A stretch of 64,000 nucleotides of DNA from the NCBI GenBank assembly GCA_018136815.1, contig CM030944.1, forward strand, positions 1,302,456 through 1,366,455, given 5' to 3'. How positions within the stretch are numbered: the stretch's first letter is position 1; each line of letters opens with the position of its first letter. The stretch is from Isochrysis galbana. Lineage: Eukaryota; Haptophyta; Isochrysidales; Isochrysidaceae. The translations under genes were made by a program, and so were the position numbers. The notes below the pieces were generated by a model, which searched no databases, was not told where the DNA came from, and saw only the letters and a program-made list of their open reading frames with translations. Of this stretch, positions 1-8,717 are shown piece after piece.

Positions 1-209
1 CGCATCGACAATCATAGCTTCGCACCCAGCAAGTATGATGTGCAATGCACACAACCCGGGGGCTAGGTAGGAAGCGATGGACAGTATGTGACGGAATGCG
101 CGGAGTGTTGTGGGAGGGGGGTGATCTCTTCAAACCCCGAACCCCGAGGGAACAAGAACAAGAGAAAGAGGGTAAAAATAGGGGAAGAGGACGAGGGGGA
201 GTGTCGTCC

Positions 210-290
210 AAGTAGAACTTATAATACCACTCGCACGGGGGCAGTTGCCAAAAACACAACCAAACTTCAGACTTGAGGTTGCAGTCTCTG
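210..290 (+). repeat. Dispersed repeat D, copy 1
   Basis: A segment running from AAGTAGAACTTATA to AACCAAAC...TGAGGTTGCA recurs at 37228-37310 and, more diverged, at 37610-37690. The copies share the A-rich core CAAAAAAACAACCAAACCTG. No ORF, tail or target duplication was identified, so the class of element is unknown. The rest of the first 860 bases holds no gene I can support apart from the fragment at 290-437. Confidence 0.55.
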
Positions 291-437
291 TGGCGGCGCG
301 CATGTATACGTCGACGTCGTTGTCGGCGGGCGCAGCGGCCTGCGAGCGATTCGGCGACTTGGGCCTGCCCCGTTGGGGCGTCGTGGCTGCGGGGAGCTGG
401 GAGCCGTCGGCGTGTGCTCCATGACTAAAACTATAAC
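290..437 (-). repeat. LINE-type 5' head / ORF1 start fragment (copy at left edge)
   Basis: Read on the minus strand, GTTATAGTTTTAG is followed by an ATG at 422 opening MEHTPTAPSSPQPRRP. Nearly the same head (GTTATAGTTTTAGCG then MERAPTAPTSPPPRRP) lies at 56315 on the minus strand. Looser relatives start at 22386 (minus) and 36874 (plus). I interpret these as copies of the 5' end of one LINE family or its short derivatives. The fragment is truncated after about 150 nt. Confidence 0.5.
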
Positions 438-1006
438 AATTGTTTTACTACTATGATAAGTACTATGGATAGACTATGGGTGCCGCCATGCCACTGCGCG
501 TGCTGCTCGCCGCAGGGTGGGATGCAAAAGCAGTTTTCCGCCGCGCTCGCCTCGCGCGAAGGGAAACAGAAAAGACTTCCCCCCCGCGGGGAGAAGTGGA
601 TTATTCAGAGGTTGATGGTATTTTTCATATTCGTTGGAAGGGGAAGGGGGGGGCGCCGCCTCGCCAGCGGGGAGGGGAAACGCTGCGATTTGAATGATGA
701 TGGATGTAGCACGGGGGGCCGGGCTGCAACCCATAGTGTTCATGATGGACGACATCATTCAATCCCAAAGGACTTGTCTGCCTTCATTCCCAATGTGTCC
801 CTATCCAAACGGACATTCGGGAGAACCTGAATAGCATCGAAAGCAATCTAGGCACAAGGTTGGCGTTGGGCCCGAGCAGTGCATCGCATCACGGTTCTCC
901 CGCAGCACACTCCAGCAAGACGTGCCAGGACAAGGGCCGTTGTAGCGGGCTTGGACGGCAGGCGGCTGTGTGGGCGCGCATAGAGGTCTCCTGGCTCCGT
1001 CTGAGT

Positions 1007-3004
1007 TCAGGTGCGTTTGGGCCTCGAGCGCACGTCGTTGGGGTTCTTCTTGCCATACCCAACTTTGACATTGATGCCGAAGGGCTGCCCCTTCTTGCCG
1101 GAACGCCCAAAGTGTGCGTCAACGTCGTAGTCGGGATCAAAAACGTCGACGCCCTTCTTCTTGCCCTGACGGCGCGCCTTCTCCGCAGCCTCTGCCAGCT
1201 GGTCCTCCGCGAGGATCATGTTCCGGGCGTGTCTTCCAGCCTTGGGCGCCGGGATGGCATACTTGGTGCCGCGAATGTTCGTGGATCTCACCCGTGCTGG
1301 GGCACCGCGCTCGGGAAGCAGCCGCGTGTTGCCATGCGAGTCGATGATCGCGGCGAGCCGGACGAGCGAGGCGTTTCCGCACTTTTGGCAGAACTGAAGG
1401 TCGAGCTGCCTGTGCTCTTTAAAGCAGCCTGAGCAGCGAAGGACCCACTGCTTGATGGACTTCATTAGCATCCCCTCGACCGAGAGCAGTTTGAGGCCCA
1501 TCTGCAGCAACACCGACTGCATCGCGTAGTCCGTCGTGATGCACCCCACGCGCATCGACGCTTCCGGAATGCCGCTCGAGCGCGAATCGTTCGCTTGCAC
1601 CTTCTTGAGGTTGGCTGGGGTGATCCAGGGAAGATCAGGGTCCTCGTCATCTTCAAGGGGCACCGAGTCATCGAATTCCTCAGAAGGGAGTGGCGCACGG
1701 ATGTCATCGCCCCGAGCATCGGCACTTTCGCCGGACGCAATGCGCTGCTCGTACTCTCGCAGCTGCAGCATGAACGCCGGATTAGGCTGTGCCCACGGTC
1801 GAACCTGCTGCACGGTGCGCAGCGCGGCCGCCGCCCGCATCGGCGTCTCCGAAGTACGCATCAAGTAGGCACACACCACAGCAGCAGAGCGCGAGCGGCC
1901 GGCCTGACAATGCACCAGCACACGTCCGCCGGTCGCAAGAGCGTCCGAGATGAAGCGGACACAGCGATCGAAATGGGAGAGCAAGTTCTCGTCGCAAGAG
2001 TCATCGACCGCAATGCGCAGCCAGTGCGGCTGCTCCACCTCCTCGCCAAGCGGTGCCGGCCAGTTGGCGATGGGCAGGCCAAGATCCTCGCGCGCAACAG
2101 TCAGGACGTGCGTGATGGAGGCGGCGGCGAGCGCTGCCACGTTACGCACCGCGTCGACGGAGCCAAGATACAGGCCGTCGACAATGAGGCACGGCTGATC
2201 GTCGGCGACCTCCTCTACAAACTCCTCCTCCTTCGCCTCCCTTGGCAATGCGCAATCCTCAGGCTTCATTGTCGCGTCGTCGGCTTCACTAGCTGCAGGT
2301 GGCTCGTCGACTTGCGGCCTCCCACCGTCGGCATCGGCAAAGCGGTCCGCCTCGACGTTCGTCTCAGCGGTCGCGAAGACGGCAGCCTCGGCCAGCGTGG
2401 GAAAGTCCTCCACGGCCGTGCCCGGCGGGAGTGGGGCTGCGTCATGCGCTGCTCCAGGGGCGCGCGTGGCCCATGGCGCAGGAGTGCTCTTCTTGATCGT
2501 CGGCACGAGCGCGTGGTGCTCGGCCTGGTCAGCGCGAAGAGCGAGAGCCTCGAGTTCGGTGGCCGCCAGCCCCTCCACCTCCTCCACCTCTTCCGCCCCG
2601 CTAGCAGCCGTGCTGGTCTTCTCGCCAACCTGCCTGTCCCCATCTTCCTCTGCCCTCCCCCTCGTCAACCTGCCTCCCCTTGGTATCGGCTCCGTGCGCA
2701 GGTGAGCGACTCCAGCACACTCCTGCTTCTCGAGCATCCACGTCAGCGCGAGCACACGCAAGTCCACGCCAGAGAGCACTGGCAGATCCCCTGTGAGCCT
2801 TGCGAACCTCTCGACCGCCCGAAGGGCTTCGTCGCTCGGCTCCCTCACCTCGAGCTCAAACGGGAGGGCGGCGAGGCGTGCGCGCGTCGAGGCGTCACGC
2901 AGCTCTGCAAGCACCTCGGGAACAGTCACCAAACGCTCCGCACCCATCCGCTCCACCCGCGCACCGCGGATCAGAGGGCCGGAGTCGACCACGAGGAAGC
3001 GCAT
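1007..3004 (-). CDS. NOB1: NOB1 pre-rRNA endonuclease with an internal dual-specificity phosphatase domain
   Basis: Single uninterrupted 665-residue ORF starting at ATG 3004. Residues 1-95 form the NOB1 PIN nuclease domain: VVDSG with Asp7, PEVLAELRD, then TGD..LSGVDLRVLALTW, so the acidic catalytic residues are present. Residues 96-268 are an acidic low-complexity linker. Residues 270-422 are a complete dual-specificity phosphatase domain: DGLYLGS, the VDDSCDENLLSHF general-acid segment, and the P-loop HCQAGRSRS with Cys366. NOB1 resumes at residue 456 (DPDLPWITPANLKKVQ) with the zinc ribbon (C524, C527, C539, C542) and a basic tail. NOB1 cuts 20S pre-rRNA at site D during 40S maturation. 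Known NOB1 proteins are about 400-450 residues, so the extra length is linker plus phosphatase. Both halves of NOB1 flank the insert in frame, which argues against a chance fusion of neighbouring genes. Confidence 0.9.
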   Translation of the reverse strand: MRFLVVDSGPLIRGARVERMGAERLVTVPEVLAELRDASTRARLAALPFELEVREPSDEALRAVERFARLTGDLPVLSGVDLRVLALTWMLEKQECAGVAHLRTEPIPRGGRLTRGRAEEDGDRQVGEKTSTAASGAEEVEEVEGLAATELEALALRADQAEHHALVPTIKKSTPAPWATRAPGAAHDAAPLPPGTAVEDFPTLAEAAVFATAETNVEADRFADADGGRPQVDEPPAASEADDATMKPEDCALPREAKEEEFVEEVADDQPCLIVDGLYLGSVDAVRNVAALAAASITHVLTVAREDLGLPIANWPAPLGEEVEQPHWLRIAVDDSCDENLLSHFDRCVRFISDALATGGRVLVHCQAGRSRSAAVVCAYLMRTSETPMRAAAALRTVQQVRPWAQPNPAFMLQLREYEQRIASGESADARGDDIRAPLPSEEFDDSVPLEDDEDPDLPWITPANLKKVQANDSRSSGIPEASMRVGCITTDYAMQSVLLQMGLKLLSVEGMLMKSIKQWVLRCSGCFKEHRQLDLQFCQKCGNASLVRLAAIIDSHGNTRLLPERGAPARVRSTNIRGTKYAIPAPKAGRHARNMILAEDQLAEAAEKARRQGKKKGVDVFDPDYDVDAHFGRSGKKGQPFGINVKVGYGKKNPNDVRSRPKRT

Positions 3005-3449
3005 CGCGCTCAGACTCGACGCAGGCGGAGGACGGGCGAAGGAAGACAGAGATCTGCCGCCTCATACAAGAGAGAAAGACGGATGGGTGAGGACGTCAAT
3101 GGCACGATGTCCAGACTGGGGAACCTCTCTAGAATAGAGGGATCTGCGGCCTCGTACGATAAAAGTCGACAGCGAGCCAGAAGGCCGAGGGCGGGCCGCC
3201 CGCCGGCGCCCCGTGCGGCACGCGGACGGAGGAGAGCCTCTCTCCTTCACTCTCTCTCTGCCGGGAGGGGCCCGTCCCCTCTTCCCCCCCTCCCGCCAGA
3301 GTTTTCTTGTTGGGTGAGTATAACCCGGCAACGGAGCCCCTAGAGCCTAGAGCCGAGATTTGGCCCCGGCCAGGTTTTCGCGAAATTTGGGCTCGCTCAA
3401 AAAAAATATGCGCGGAATTTGGGTTGGAAACCAACGAAATTTGGCGAAA

Positions 3450-3640
3450 AAGGCGAAAAGGCGAGGCGCGGCGGGGGGGCGGGGGCTGGGGGCGCGCGGG
3501 GGGTGGGGGGTTGAGGGGCGAGAGGCGAGGGGCGAGGGGCGAGGGGCGAGAGGCGAGAGGAGGAGAGGAGAGGGTGAGAGGGGCGAGGGGGGAGGGGAGG
3601 GGCGAGGGGGCGGGGGGTGCAGGGTGCAGGGTGTTCTAAG
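3450..3640. repeat. G-rich simple repeat (GGGCGAG-type)
   Basis: Irregular tandem units of GAGGGGC and GAGAGGC. The ORFs crossing it are low complexity and not credible. Just before it lies an AT-richer stretch with repeated AAATTTGG motifs. Confidence 0.7.
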
Positions 3641-4862
3641 TCTAAGCTCATATGCAAATACGTTGGCGACCGGGATGCGCATGCGAGACAAGATGGTATC
3701 AATGAGGCAGGACGAGATGCCATCCGCATTCATCGAGCCGCGCAGAAACATGACGCGCACGGCCCTGAGGCAGAACTCAAAGCCCGGGAGACAAGTCCGC
3801 AAGTCCTGAAGACAATGGCAAAGGACTCGCCTGAGTGCGTCGTGCCGTCGTGGTACACGCCGACACGCCGATGAACGGATCCCCACTGAACTCGTTGAGC
3901 AGCATCTTGTCCTCCTTGAGCCGGAGGGGGCCCAGAGGTTAACTGCCAAGTGACATGCTGCTGTCAAAGAGATACCTGCCACCCTCTCTATGTAGCGCCG
4001 AAGCTTGTCGCTCTTGTGCAGCGGGATGCCAGCCTTCAAGAGCTCCTCAGTCCATTCGGCCCGAGACACTTGCGTCGCCACGGGAGTCGAGCCCATTCCG
4101 AGTATGTCAGCGCCGTCGCCGCTCTCGTTCATCACGCCCTTATAATCGTGGATCGCTGCCTGGATCCTGCCCATGTTTTCCGCCTTGGAAGATGCTCTCT
4201 TGAGTCCCTCGAGATGCTTCGTCACGGACTGGCAGTGCTTCTGGACCACCTGCACCTGCTTGCCCGAGCCTATGTTGCACTTGCACGCGTTGCACCACAG
4301 CTGCATGTTGTTCGGGTTCTCGGTGATGCGCAAGTGCATGGTACGCTCGATGACACGTCGTTCAAGCGCCCGCCGTTCTTCTTCTTCGAGATGCCGCGGC
4401 CCTTCTTGTGGCGGGACTCGTCGAGACCCGACTCCAACTTGCGCTTGTACTTGGAGAAAGGGACCTTGCGGGACTTGTTCACTTCGGATGCTGCAGGCAT
4501 GTTCTTCTGCACGAAGTCCTGGAGCGTCTTCTGCGTGAAGATCTCCGGCCGTCCAAGATCTTCTTCTTCTCGCTCTCCCCCTCCCCCTCTTCCTCCTCCT
4601 CTGCTCCCTTATCCAGATGATCATCACTCTCTTCTAGGCCGACATCCATCGGCGTTGCCGACGTGCCATTGCCAGTGCTGCTAGGATGAGAGCAACGACC
4701 CGCCGCAGCCGCAGCCGGCGGCGGCCGTACCGGCTCAGGAACGGGCGCAGGAGCCGCCGCTCGCGCACCGGCTGCAGCACGGCGTGTGAGCTCCTCTGCC
4801 GTTATCAGGCCCGCCGTGTGCAGCGCGAGCAGCCCATCGAGGAAAGAGGCTGCGCAGGCCAT
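3640..4862 (-). pseudogene. Decayed hAT-like transposase with BED-type zinc finger
   Basis: On the minus strand the coding sense moves through all three frames. It begins at ATG 4862 (MACAASFLDGLLALHTAGLI, then an Ala/Pro and acidic stretch) and shifts to FVQKNMPAASEVNKSRKVPF...KGRGISKKKNGGR. It then shifts to a zinc-finger stretch, LWCNACKCNIG...VQKHCQSVTKHLEGLKRAS (C-x2-C...H-x4-H pattern). Further on, FIGVS and YHDGTTHSGESFAIVFR match the SISFDGTTRLGEAVNV segment of the longer transposase at 14545-17021. A last shift leads to FLRGSMNADGISSCLIDTI. At least three frame changes without convincing splice sites point to a dead copy of the same element family. Confidence 0.65.
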
Positions 4863-4939
4863 GAGACGGCGCGATGGCGCGATGCTTGAGGCGCAGGTAA
4901 CGCAGTAACGCGTATATTTAGTAGTGGCCTTATCCTAAG

Positions 4940-5045
4940 TTTAACCACACATGGACCACATTTGCAGGGAGCTCGAATGTGGATCCACATATGTACCCAC
5001 ATTTGGTGGAGGCCTCGCCCACATCGGAGAACCACATATGTGGAG
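4940..5045. repeat. Short palindromic repeat around CCACATATGTGG
   Basis: CCACATATGTACCCACAT and a perfect CCACATATGTGG lie 45 nt apart, with CCACA/TGTGG words repeated around them, followed at 5041 by a GAGAGG-type purine tract. It resembles the end of a small inverted-repeat element, but no second end or target duplication was found. Confidence 0.35.
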
Positions 5046-6447
5046 AGGGAGAGGGAGAGAGAGAGGGAGGGAGGGATGGAGGGAGAGGGAGAGGAAGAGG
5101 GAGGGAGGGAGCGAGGAGCTTCCCCTCACCGCACGTACCCAGTTCGGTCCCATGCACTCACCGCATTCATTCTCACTCTCTCCCTCACGCGCTCCCCGTC
5201 TCAGGTATAGCCAAGAGGCCAAGTGGTTCAAATGGTACATATCCGAAGTGGCTCGGTACATGAAATCCGGTGCACCCCGTATCGACATAGAGACTAAAAT
5301 TCCTAAACGGCCTACCACACTTGCCTTTGTTAACTACCGTCAGCATCACCGGCCAGCGCACACACCGGCGCATTTCATCGACGGCGGCAGCGCTGAAGTA
5401 TTTGGACAAGATAACGACGTTGGTCTACTCATTGACGACTTGCGCAACGAGCAGAGTCTCACCATTGACACAGGCATCGATTGGAGCCACTCATCATCGT
5501 TGGCTGATGAGCAATCTCTTGAAGTGCTCGCTAGTAGAAGCGCGGCACCCTCATCTTCATTGCCGCCGTCACCAATGGGAGAGGAGGCAAACGCGACGAC
5601 AGGCGACGGCGACGGTGGTGGCGGCGAAGGAGGCGGAGGCGACGGAGGGGGTGGAGAAGGAGGAGGTGGGGACGGAGGCGGTGGTGAGGGAGGGGGTGGG
5701 GAAGGAGGGGGTGGGGAAGGAGGGGGTGGAGAGGGAGGAGGTGGGGAGGGAGGGGGTGGAGAGGGAGGGGGTGGAGAGGGAGGGGGTGGAGAGGGAGGGG
5801 GTGGAGAGGGAGGGGGTGGGGAAGGAGGGGGTGGGGAAGGAGGAGGTGGGGAAGGAGGAGGTGGAGAGGGAGGGGGTGGAGAGGGAGGCGGCGGTGATGG
5901 TGGTGGTGGAGAAGGAGGGGGTGGAGATGGAGGCGGTGGGGAGGGTGGAGGAGGTGATGGCGGTGGCGGGGAGGGAGGGGGTGGGGAGGGGGGGGGTGGG
6001 GAAGGAGGGGGTGGAGACGGAGGAGGTGGAGATGGAGGGGGTGGAGACGGAGGGGGTGGGGAAGGAGGAGGAGGTGACGGTGGTGGCGGGGAAGGAGGGG
6101 GTGGCGAGGGTGGAGGAGGCGACGGTGGTGGCGGCGAAGGAGGCGGAGGCGACGGAGGGGGTGGAGAAGGAGGAGGTGGGGACGGAGGCGGTGGTGAGGG
6201 AGGGGGTGGGGAAGGAGGGGGTGGGGAAGGAGGGGGTGGAGAGGGAGGAGGTGGGGAGGGAGGGGGTGGAGAGGGAGGGGGTGGAGAGGGAGGGGGTGGA
6301 GAGGGAGGGGGTGGGGAAGGAGGGGGTGGGGAAGGAGGAGGTGGGGAAGGAGGAGGTGGAGAGGGAGGGGGTGGAGAGGGAGGCGGCGGTGATGGTGGTG
6401 GTGGAGAAGGAGGGGGTGGAGATGGAGGCGGTGGGGAGGGTGGGTGA
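4951..6447 (+). CDS. Glycine-rich repeat ORF (GGGGE/GGGGD), coding strand uncertain
   Basis: The ORF opens at ATG 4951. An initial low-complexity region is followed from about 5210 by non-repetitive sequence (RYSQEAKWFKWYISEVARY, DNDVGLLIDDLRNEQSLTID). From 5611 it is a pure array of GGGGE and GGGGD pentapeptides to the stop at 6445. The opposite strand is also open (6533 to 5346) and reads as PPPPS repeats like those of extensin or pherophorin cell-wall proteins. A second plus frame is open as well. The non-repetitive plus-strand part looks more protein-like, which is why I list this strand, but splicing at the 5' end and even the coding strand are unsettled. No known enzyme domain is visible. 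Confidence 0.35.
   Translation: MDHICRELECGSTYVPTFGGGLAHIGEPHMWRGRGRERGREGWRERERKREGGSEELPLTARTQFGPMHSPHSFSLSPSRAPRLRYSQEAKWFKWYISEVARYMKSGAPRIDIETKIPKRPTTLAFVNYRQHHRPAHTPAHFIDGGSAEVFGQDNDVGLLIDDLRNEQSLTIDTGIDWSHSSSLADEQSLEVLASRSAAPSSSLPPSPMGEEANATTGDGDGGGGEGGGGDGGGGEGGGGDGGGGEGGGGEGGGGEGGGGEGGGGEGGGGEGGGGEGGGGEGGGGEGGGGEGGGGEGGGGEGGGGEGGGGEGGGGDGGGGEGGGGDGGGGEGGGGDGGGGEGGGGEGGGGEGGGGDGGGGDGGGGDGGGGEGGGGDGGGGEGGGGEGGGGDGGGGEGGGGDGGGGEGGGGDGGGGEGGGGEGGGGEGGGGEGGGGEGGGGEGGGGEGGGGEGGGGEGGGGEGGGGEGGGGEGGGGEGGGGDGGGGEGGGGDGGGGEGG
5611..6446. repeat. 15-bp minisatellite with internal higher-order duplication
   Basis: Units follow the pattern GGWGGNGGTGGNGAN, about 55 copies. The block at 5611-5950 recurs at 6121-6445 with an offset of exactly 510 nt (34 units). 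The second block lacks one 15-nt unit, and the order of variant units is otherwise retained. This shows segmental duplication of about 22 units rather than unit-by-unit expansion. Confidence 0.9.
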
Positions 6448-6729
6448 TAGGAGGGGCTTCCCCTGGGGAGGGGGCGGCAGAAGAGAACTCTGCTCTTGGG
6501 GGAGAAGAATGGCTGCCGTTTTGTTTCCACCAATAACGGAGGTGAAAGTATGGCATCAGGGTATGTACAATCACATCAATGAAAAAAAATGGGTGCCCGG
6601 TTTGGACAGTTGTGCCTTGGAGTTATGGCCCTGGACATGACGGGTGCCTTGGACAGTGAGGAAACAGTTGTGGTGTAGTTAGAAACAGTTATGAACAGTT
6701 ATGGAGTTATGGCCCTGGTGTCTGATTGT

Positions 6730-7130
6730 AGAAGTTACGGATGAGATGGGCAGTTACGGATGAGGTGGGCAGTTACGGATGAGATGGGCAGTTACGGATG
6801 AGGTGGGCAGTTACGGATGAGATGGGAGGCGGACGTGGCGGTTTGGAGGGGGGGGGTGGCAGTGGCGGTGAGGACGGAGGAGGTTGAAGTGGAGGAGACG
6901 AAGGAGGAGGTTGCAATGGCGGCGAGGACGGAGGAGGTGGCAGTGGTGGTGAGAATGGAGGAGGTGGCATTGGAGGAGACGAGGGAGGAGGTGAGATTGG
7001 CGGTGAGGACGGAGGAGGTGGCAGTGGTGGTGAGGAGGGAGGAGGTGACAGTGGTGGTGGTGGGCAGTTAGTCGAGTGGGTGGTGGGCAGTTAGTCGAGT
7101 GGGTGGTGGGCAGTTAGTCGAGTGGGTGGG
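6730..7130. repeat. Tandem repeats: 19-bp GGGCAGTTACGGATGAGAT and GGAGGAGGTGG relatives
   Basis: Five copies of a 19-bp unit with alternating GAGAT/GAGGT ends occupy 6732-6830. A degenerate GGAGGAGGTGGCAGTGGTGG array follows at 6840-7060, then three 20-23 bp units GGGCAGTTAGTCGAGTGGG. The core GGGCAGTT returns in the spacer at 8323-8485. On the minus strand the middle part reads PPPSSPPLQ, akin to the PPPPS array at 5.6 kb. Confidence 0.75.
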
Positions 7131-7169
7131 CACTTGGGCAGAAGAACTTCCAATGTAACGTTGTACGAA

Positions 7170-7262
7170 AACCCTTTGCGGGCTCGGCAAACCTCGGCAA
7201 AGTGGTTCGGGTGGCTGGAGGAAAGTGCGCTTTTAGAGTGGGTTTTGTGCCCGCATTAGCCC
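7170..7262. repeat. Conserved non-coding segment shared with 45131-45220
   Basis: Matches the reverse complement of 45131-45220 over roughly 80 nt. The longest common stretch spans GGAGGAAAGTGCGCTTTTAG and continues into GAGTGGGTT. The copy at 45 kb has an extra CTGG. The flanks contain TACGAAAAC at 7161 and its inverse TTTTCGTAC at 7257. Its placement beside two accessory gene blocks suggests the end or control region of one mobile element family. Confidence 0.65.
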
Positions 7263-7490
7263 TTTTCGTACAAAACGTAAACCGCCCACTGGCGCGTATG
7301 GTGCAAGTGAGTGCTTTGGACAGCCGCACATGGAGGCGGTGAGTGCTCCATCACCATGACACGATCGCCGGCAATCTTGTCGGTCATTGGAAGACCTCTC
7401 CCGCAGATTCTGTGCGCTCTTGTTGGTGTGCGTCACGCCGGGGCACACGTCACTGGCTCTGTGAGACTGTCGAGGCCTTCGGCGAGTATA

Positions 7491-8072
7491 CTACCGGTCT
7501 AGAAGACGGCCTTGCTCGATCCCTTCTTGGCGCCCTTGCTCGAGTCCTTCTTGGCGCCCTTGCTCGAGACCTTCTTTGCGCCCTTCCTCAAGACCTTCTT
7601 TGCGCCCTTCCTCAAAACCTTCTTGGCGTCCTTGCTCGAGCCCTTCTTGGCGCCCTTGCACGATCCCTTCTTGACGCCCTTGCTCGAGACCTTCTTTGCG
7701 CCCTTCCTCAAGACCTTCTTGGCGCCCTTGCTCGAGCCCTTCTTGGCGCCCTTGCTCTAGACCTTGAGGACGGCCTTGCTCGAGTCCTTCTTGGCGCCCT
7801 TCTTGGCGCCCTTCCTCAAGACCTTCAAGACGCCCTTCTTGGTGCGCTTGCTCGAGACCTTGAGGACGCCCTTGCTCGTCGTCTTCCTCCAATTGTTGTG
7901 GTTGGGCTCGTTGTGTGTAGCCTTGTGAGTAGCCTGCCGAGAACCCGCTCATATGCCCTTGTATGAAGCCTCGATCGTACTCGGATCCGATGTCATACAC
8001 AAAAGTGGGTGGAGTCCACTGCACCCGTAGTAGCTTGGAGATGTCATGTAGATGAGCCGTACGCTGGCTCAT
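7491..8072 (-). CDS. Octapeptide-repeat protein (EGLEQGRQ type)
   Basis: 193 residues from ATG 8072. The first 70 residues are unique (MSQRTAHLHDISKLLRVQW, YDIGSEYDRGFIQGHMSGFSAG). Residues 75-188 are about 15 repeats of EGLEQGRQ and variants EGLEEGRK, QGLEQGRP, encoded by a 24-bp DNA repeat. Charged, Gly-containing octads of this kind may form extended helical or fibrous structure. The other strand is also open (7343-7966, LLGALAR-type repeats), but only the minus strand has a unique protein-like N-terminus with an ATG. Neighbours are the PPPPS/GGGGE array and, divergently oriented, the RING gene. No known family was recognised. Confidence 0.55.
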   Translation of the reverse strand: MSQRTAHLHDISKLLRVQWTPPTFVYDIGSEYDRGFIQGHMSGFSAGYSQGYTQRAQPQQLEEDDEQGRPQGLEQAHQEGRLEGLEEGRQEGRQEGLEQGRPQGLEQGRQEGLEQGRQEGLEEGRKEGLEQGRQEGIVQGRQEGLEQGRQEGFEEGRKEGLEEGRKEGLEQGRQEGLEQGRQEGIEQGRLLDR

Positions 8073-8394
8073 CGAATTGTTGAGGCATTGACAGGCCCTC
8101 GATCACACGAATCGTGTACAGTGGAATAGGAGATGCTTCAACCATTCGCCGTGCTGTGTCCACACACCCCTCTTCCCCTCCTCCTCACCATATTTTCAGA
8201 CCGGTTCACGTTGCGTATGAGAGCTCTCCACACCAGCAAAGAGTATTCTTTTTTGTACTCGGCAAGACAATCTTGCTGAGACTTGGGCAGGTGTGTGGAT
8301 GCAGGGGCAGTCAGTATGTGCACGGGCAGTTGGGAAGTTAGATCCAGAGGAAGAAGGTAGCACGAAGGGCACTTGTATGTATCCAGAGCAGTTG

Positions 8395-8485
8395 GGCAGT
8401 TGGGGGTGAGAGGGGGGGGGGGGGCGGTCGGAGTTGGGCAGTTGAGAATGGGGGGGGGGGGGGGGGGCGGTCGGAGTTGGGCAGT
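8395..8485. repeat. Duplicated spacer with long G tracts
   Basis: Two copies of a roughly 40-nt unit: GTTGGGCAGTTG, then a G-rich run of 12-18 bases, then CGGTCGGA. The G runs differ in length, as expected of slippage. It sits about 230 nt upstream of the RING gene ATG; the rest of that leader is a CT-rich tract (8510-8670). Confidence 0.7.
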
Positions 8486-8717
8486 TGTTTGCACAGAGAG
8501 GGCGCTTCTCTTCCCCTCCCTCCCTCCGCGCCGCGCCGCTTCCCTCTCCGCTCCGCTCTCCGCTCCGCTCTCCGCTCTGCTCTCCCTCCCGCCCTCCCGC
8601 TCTCCCTCCCTCCCTCCCGCTCTCCCTCCCTCCTCTCCGTCCCTCCCGCTCTCCCTCCCTCCCCTGAACTGTCCCCTCTTCCTTCCACTGCAAAGCAAGC
8701 GTCGCTCTGTCTGTTCC

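Noticed and set aside
1595..3343. 582-codon ORF on the plus strand
   Set aside because: It lies opposite the NOB1-phosphatase gene, whose minus-strand reading matches known domains throughout. The plus reading has no domain and is a GC-rich antisense shadow.
5611..7890. Regular repeats as possible CRISPR arrays
   Set aside because: Units of 15, 19 and 24 bp are contiguous without unique spacers and lie in a eukaryotic context. They are minisatellites.
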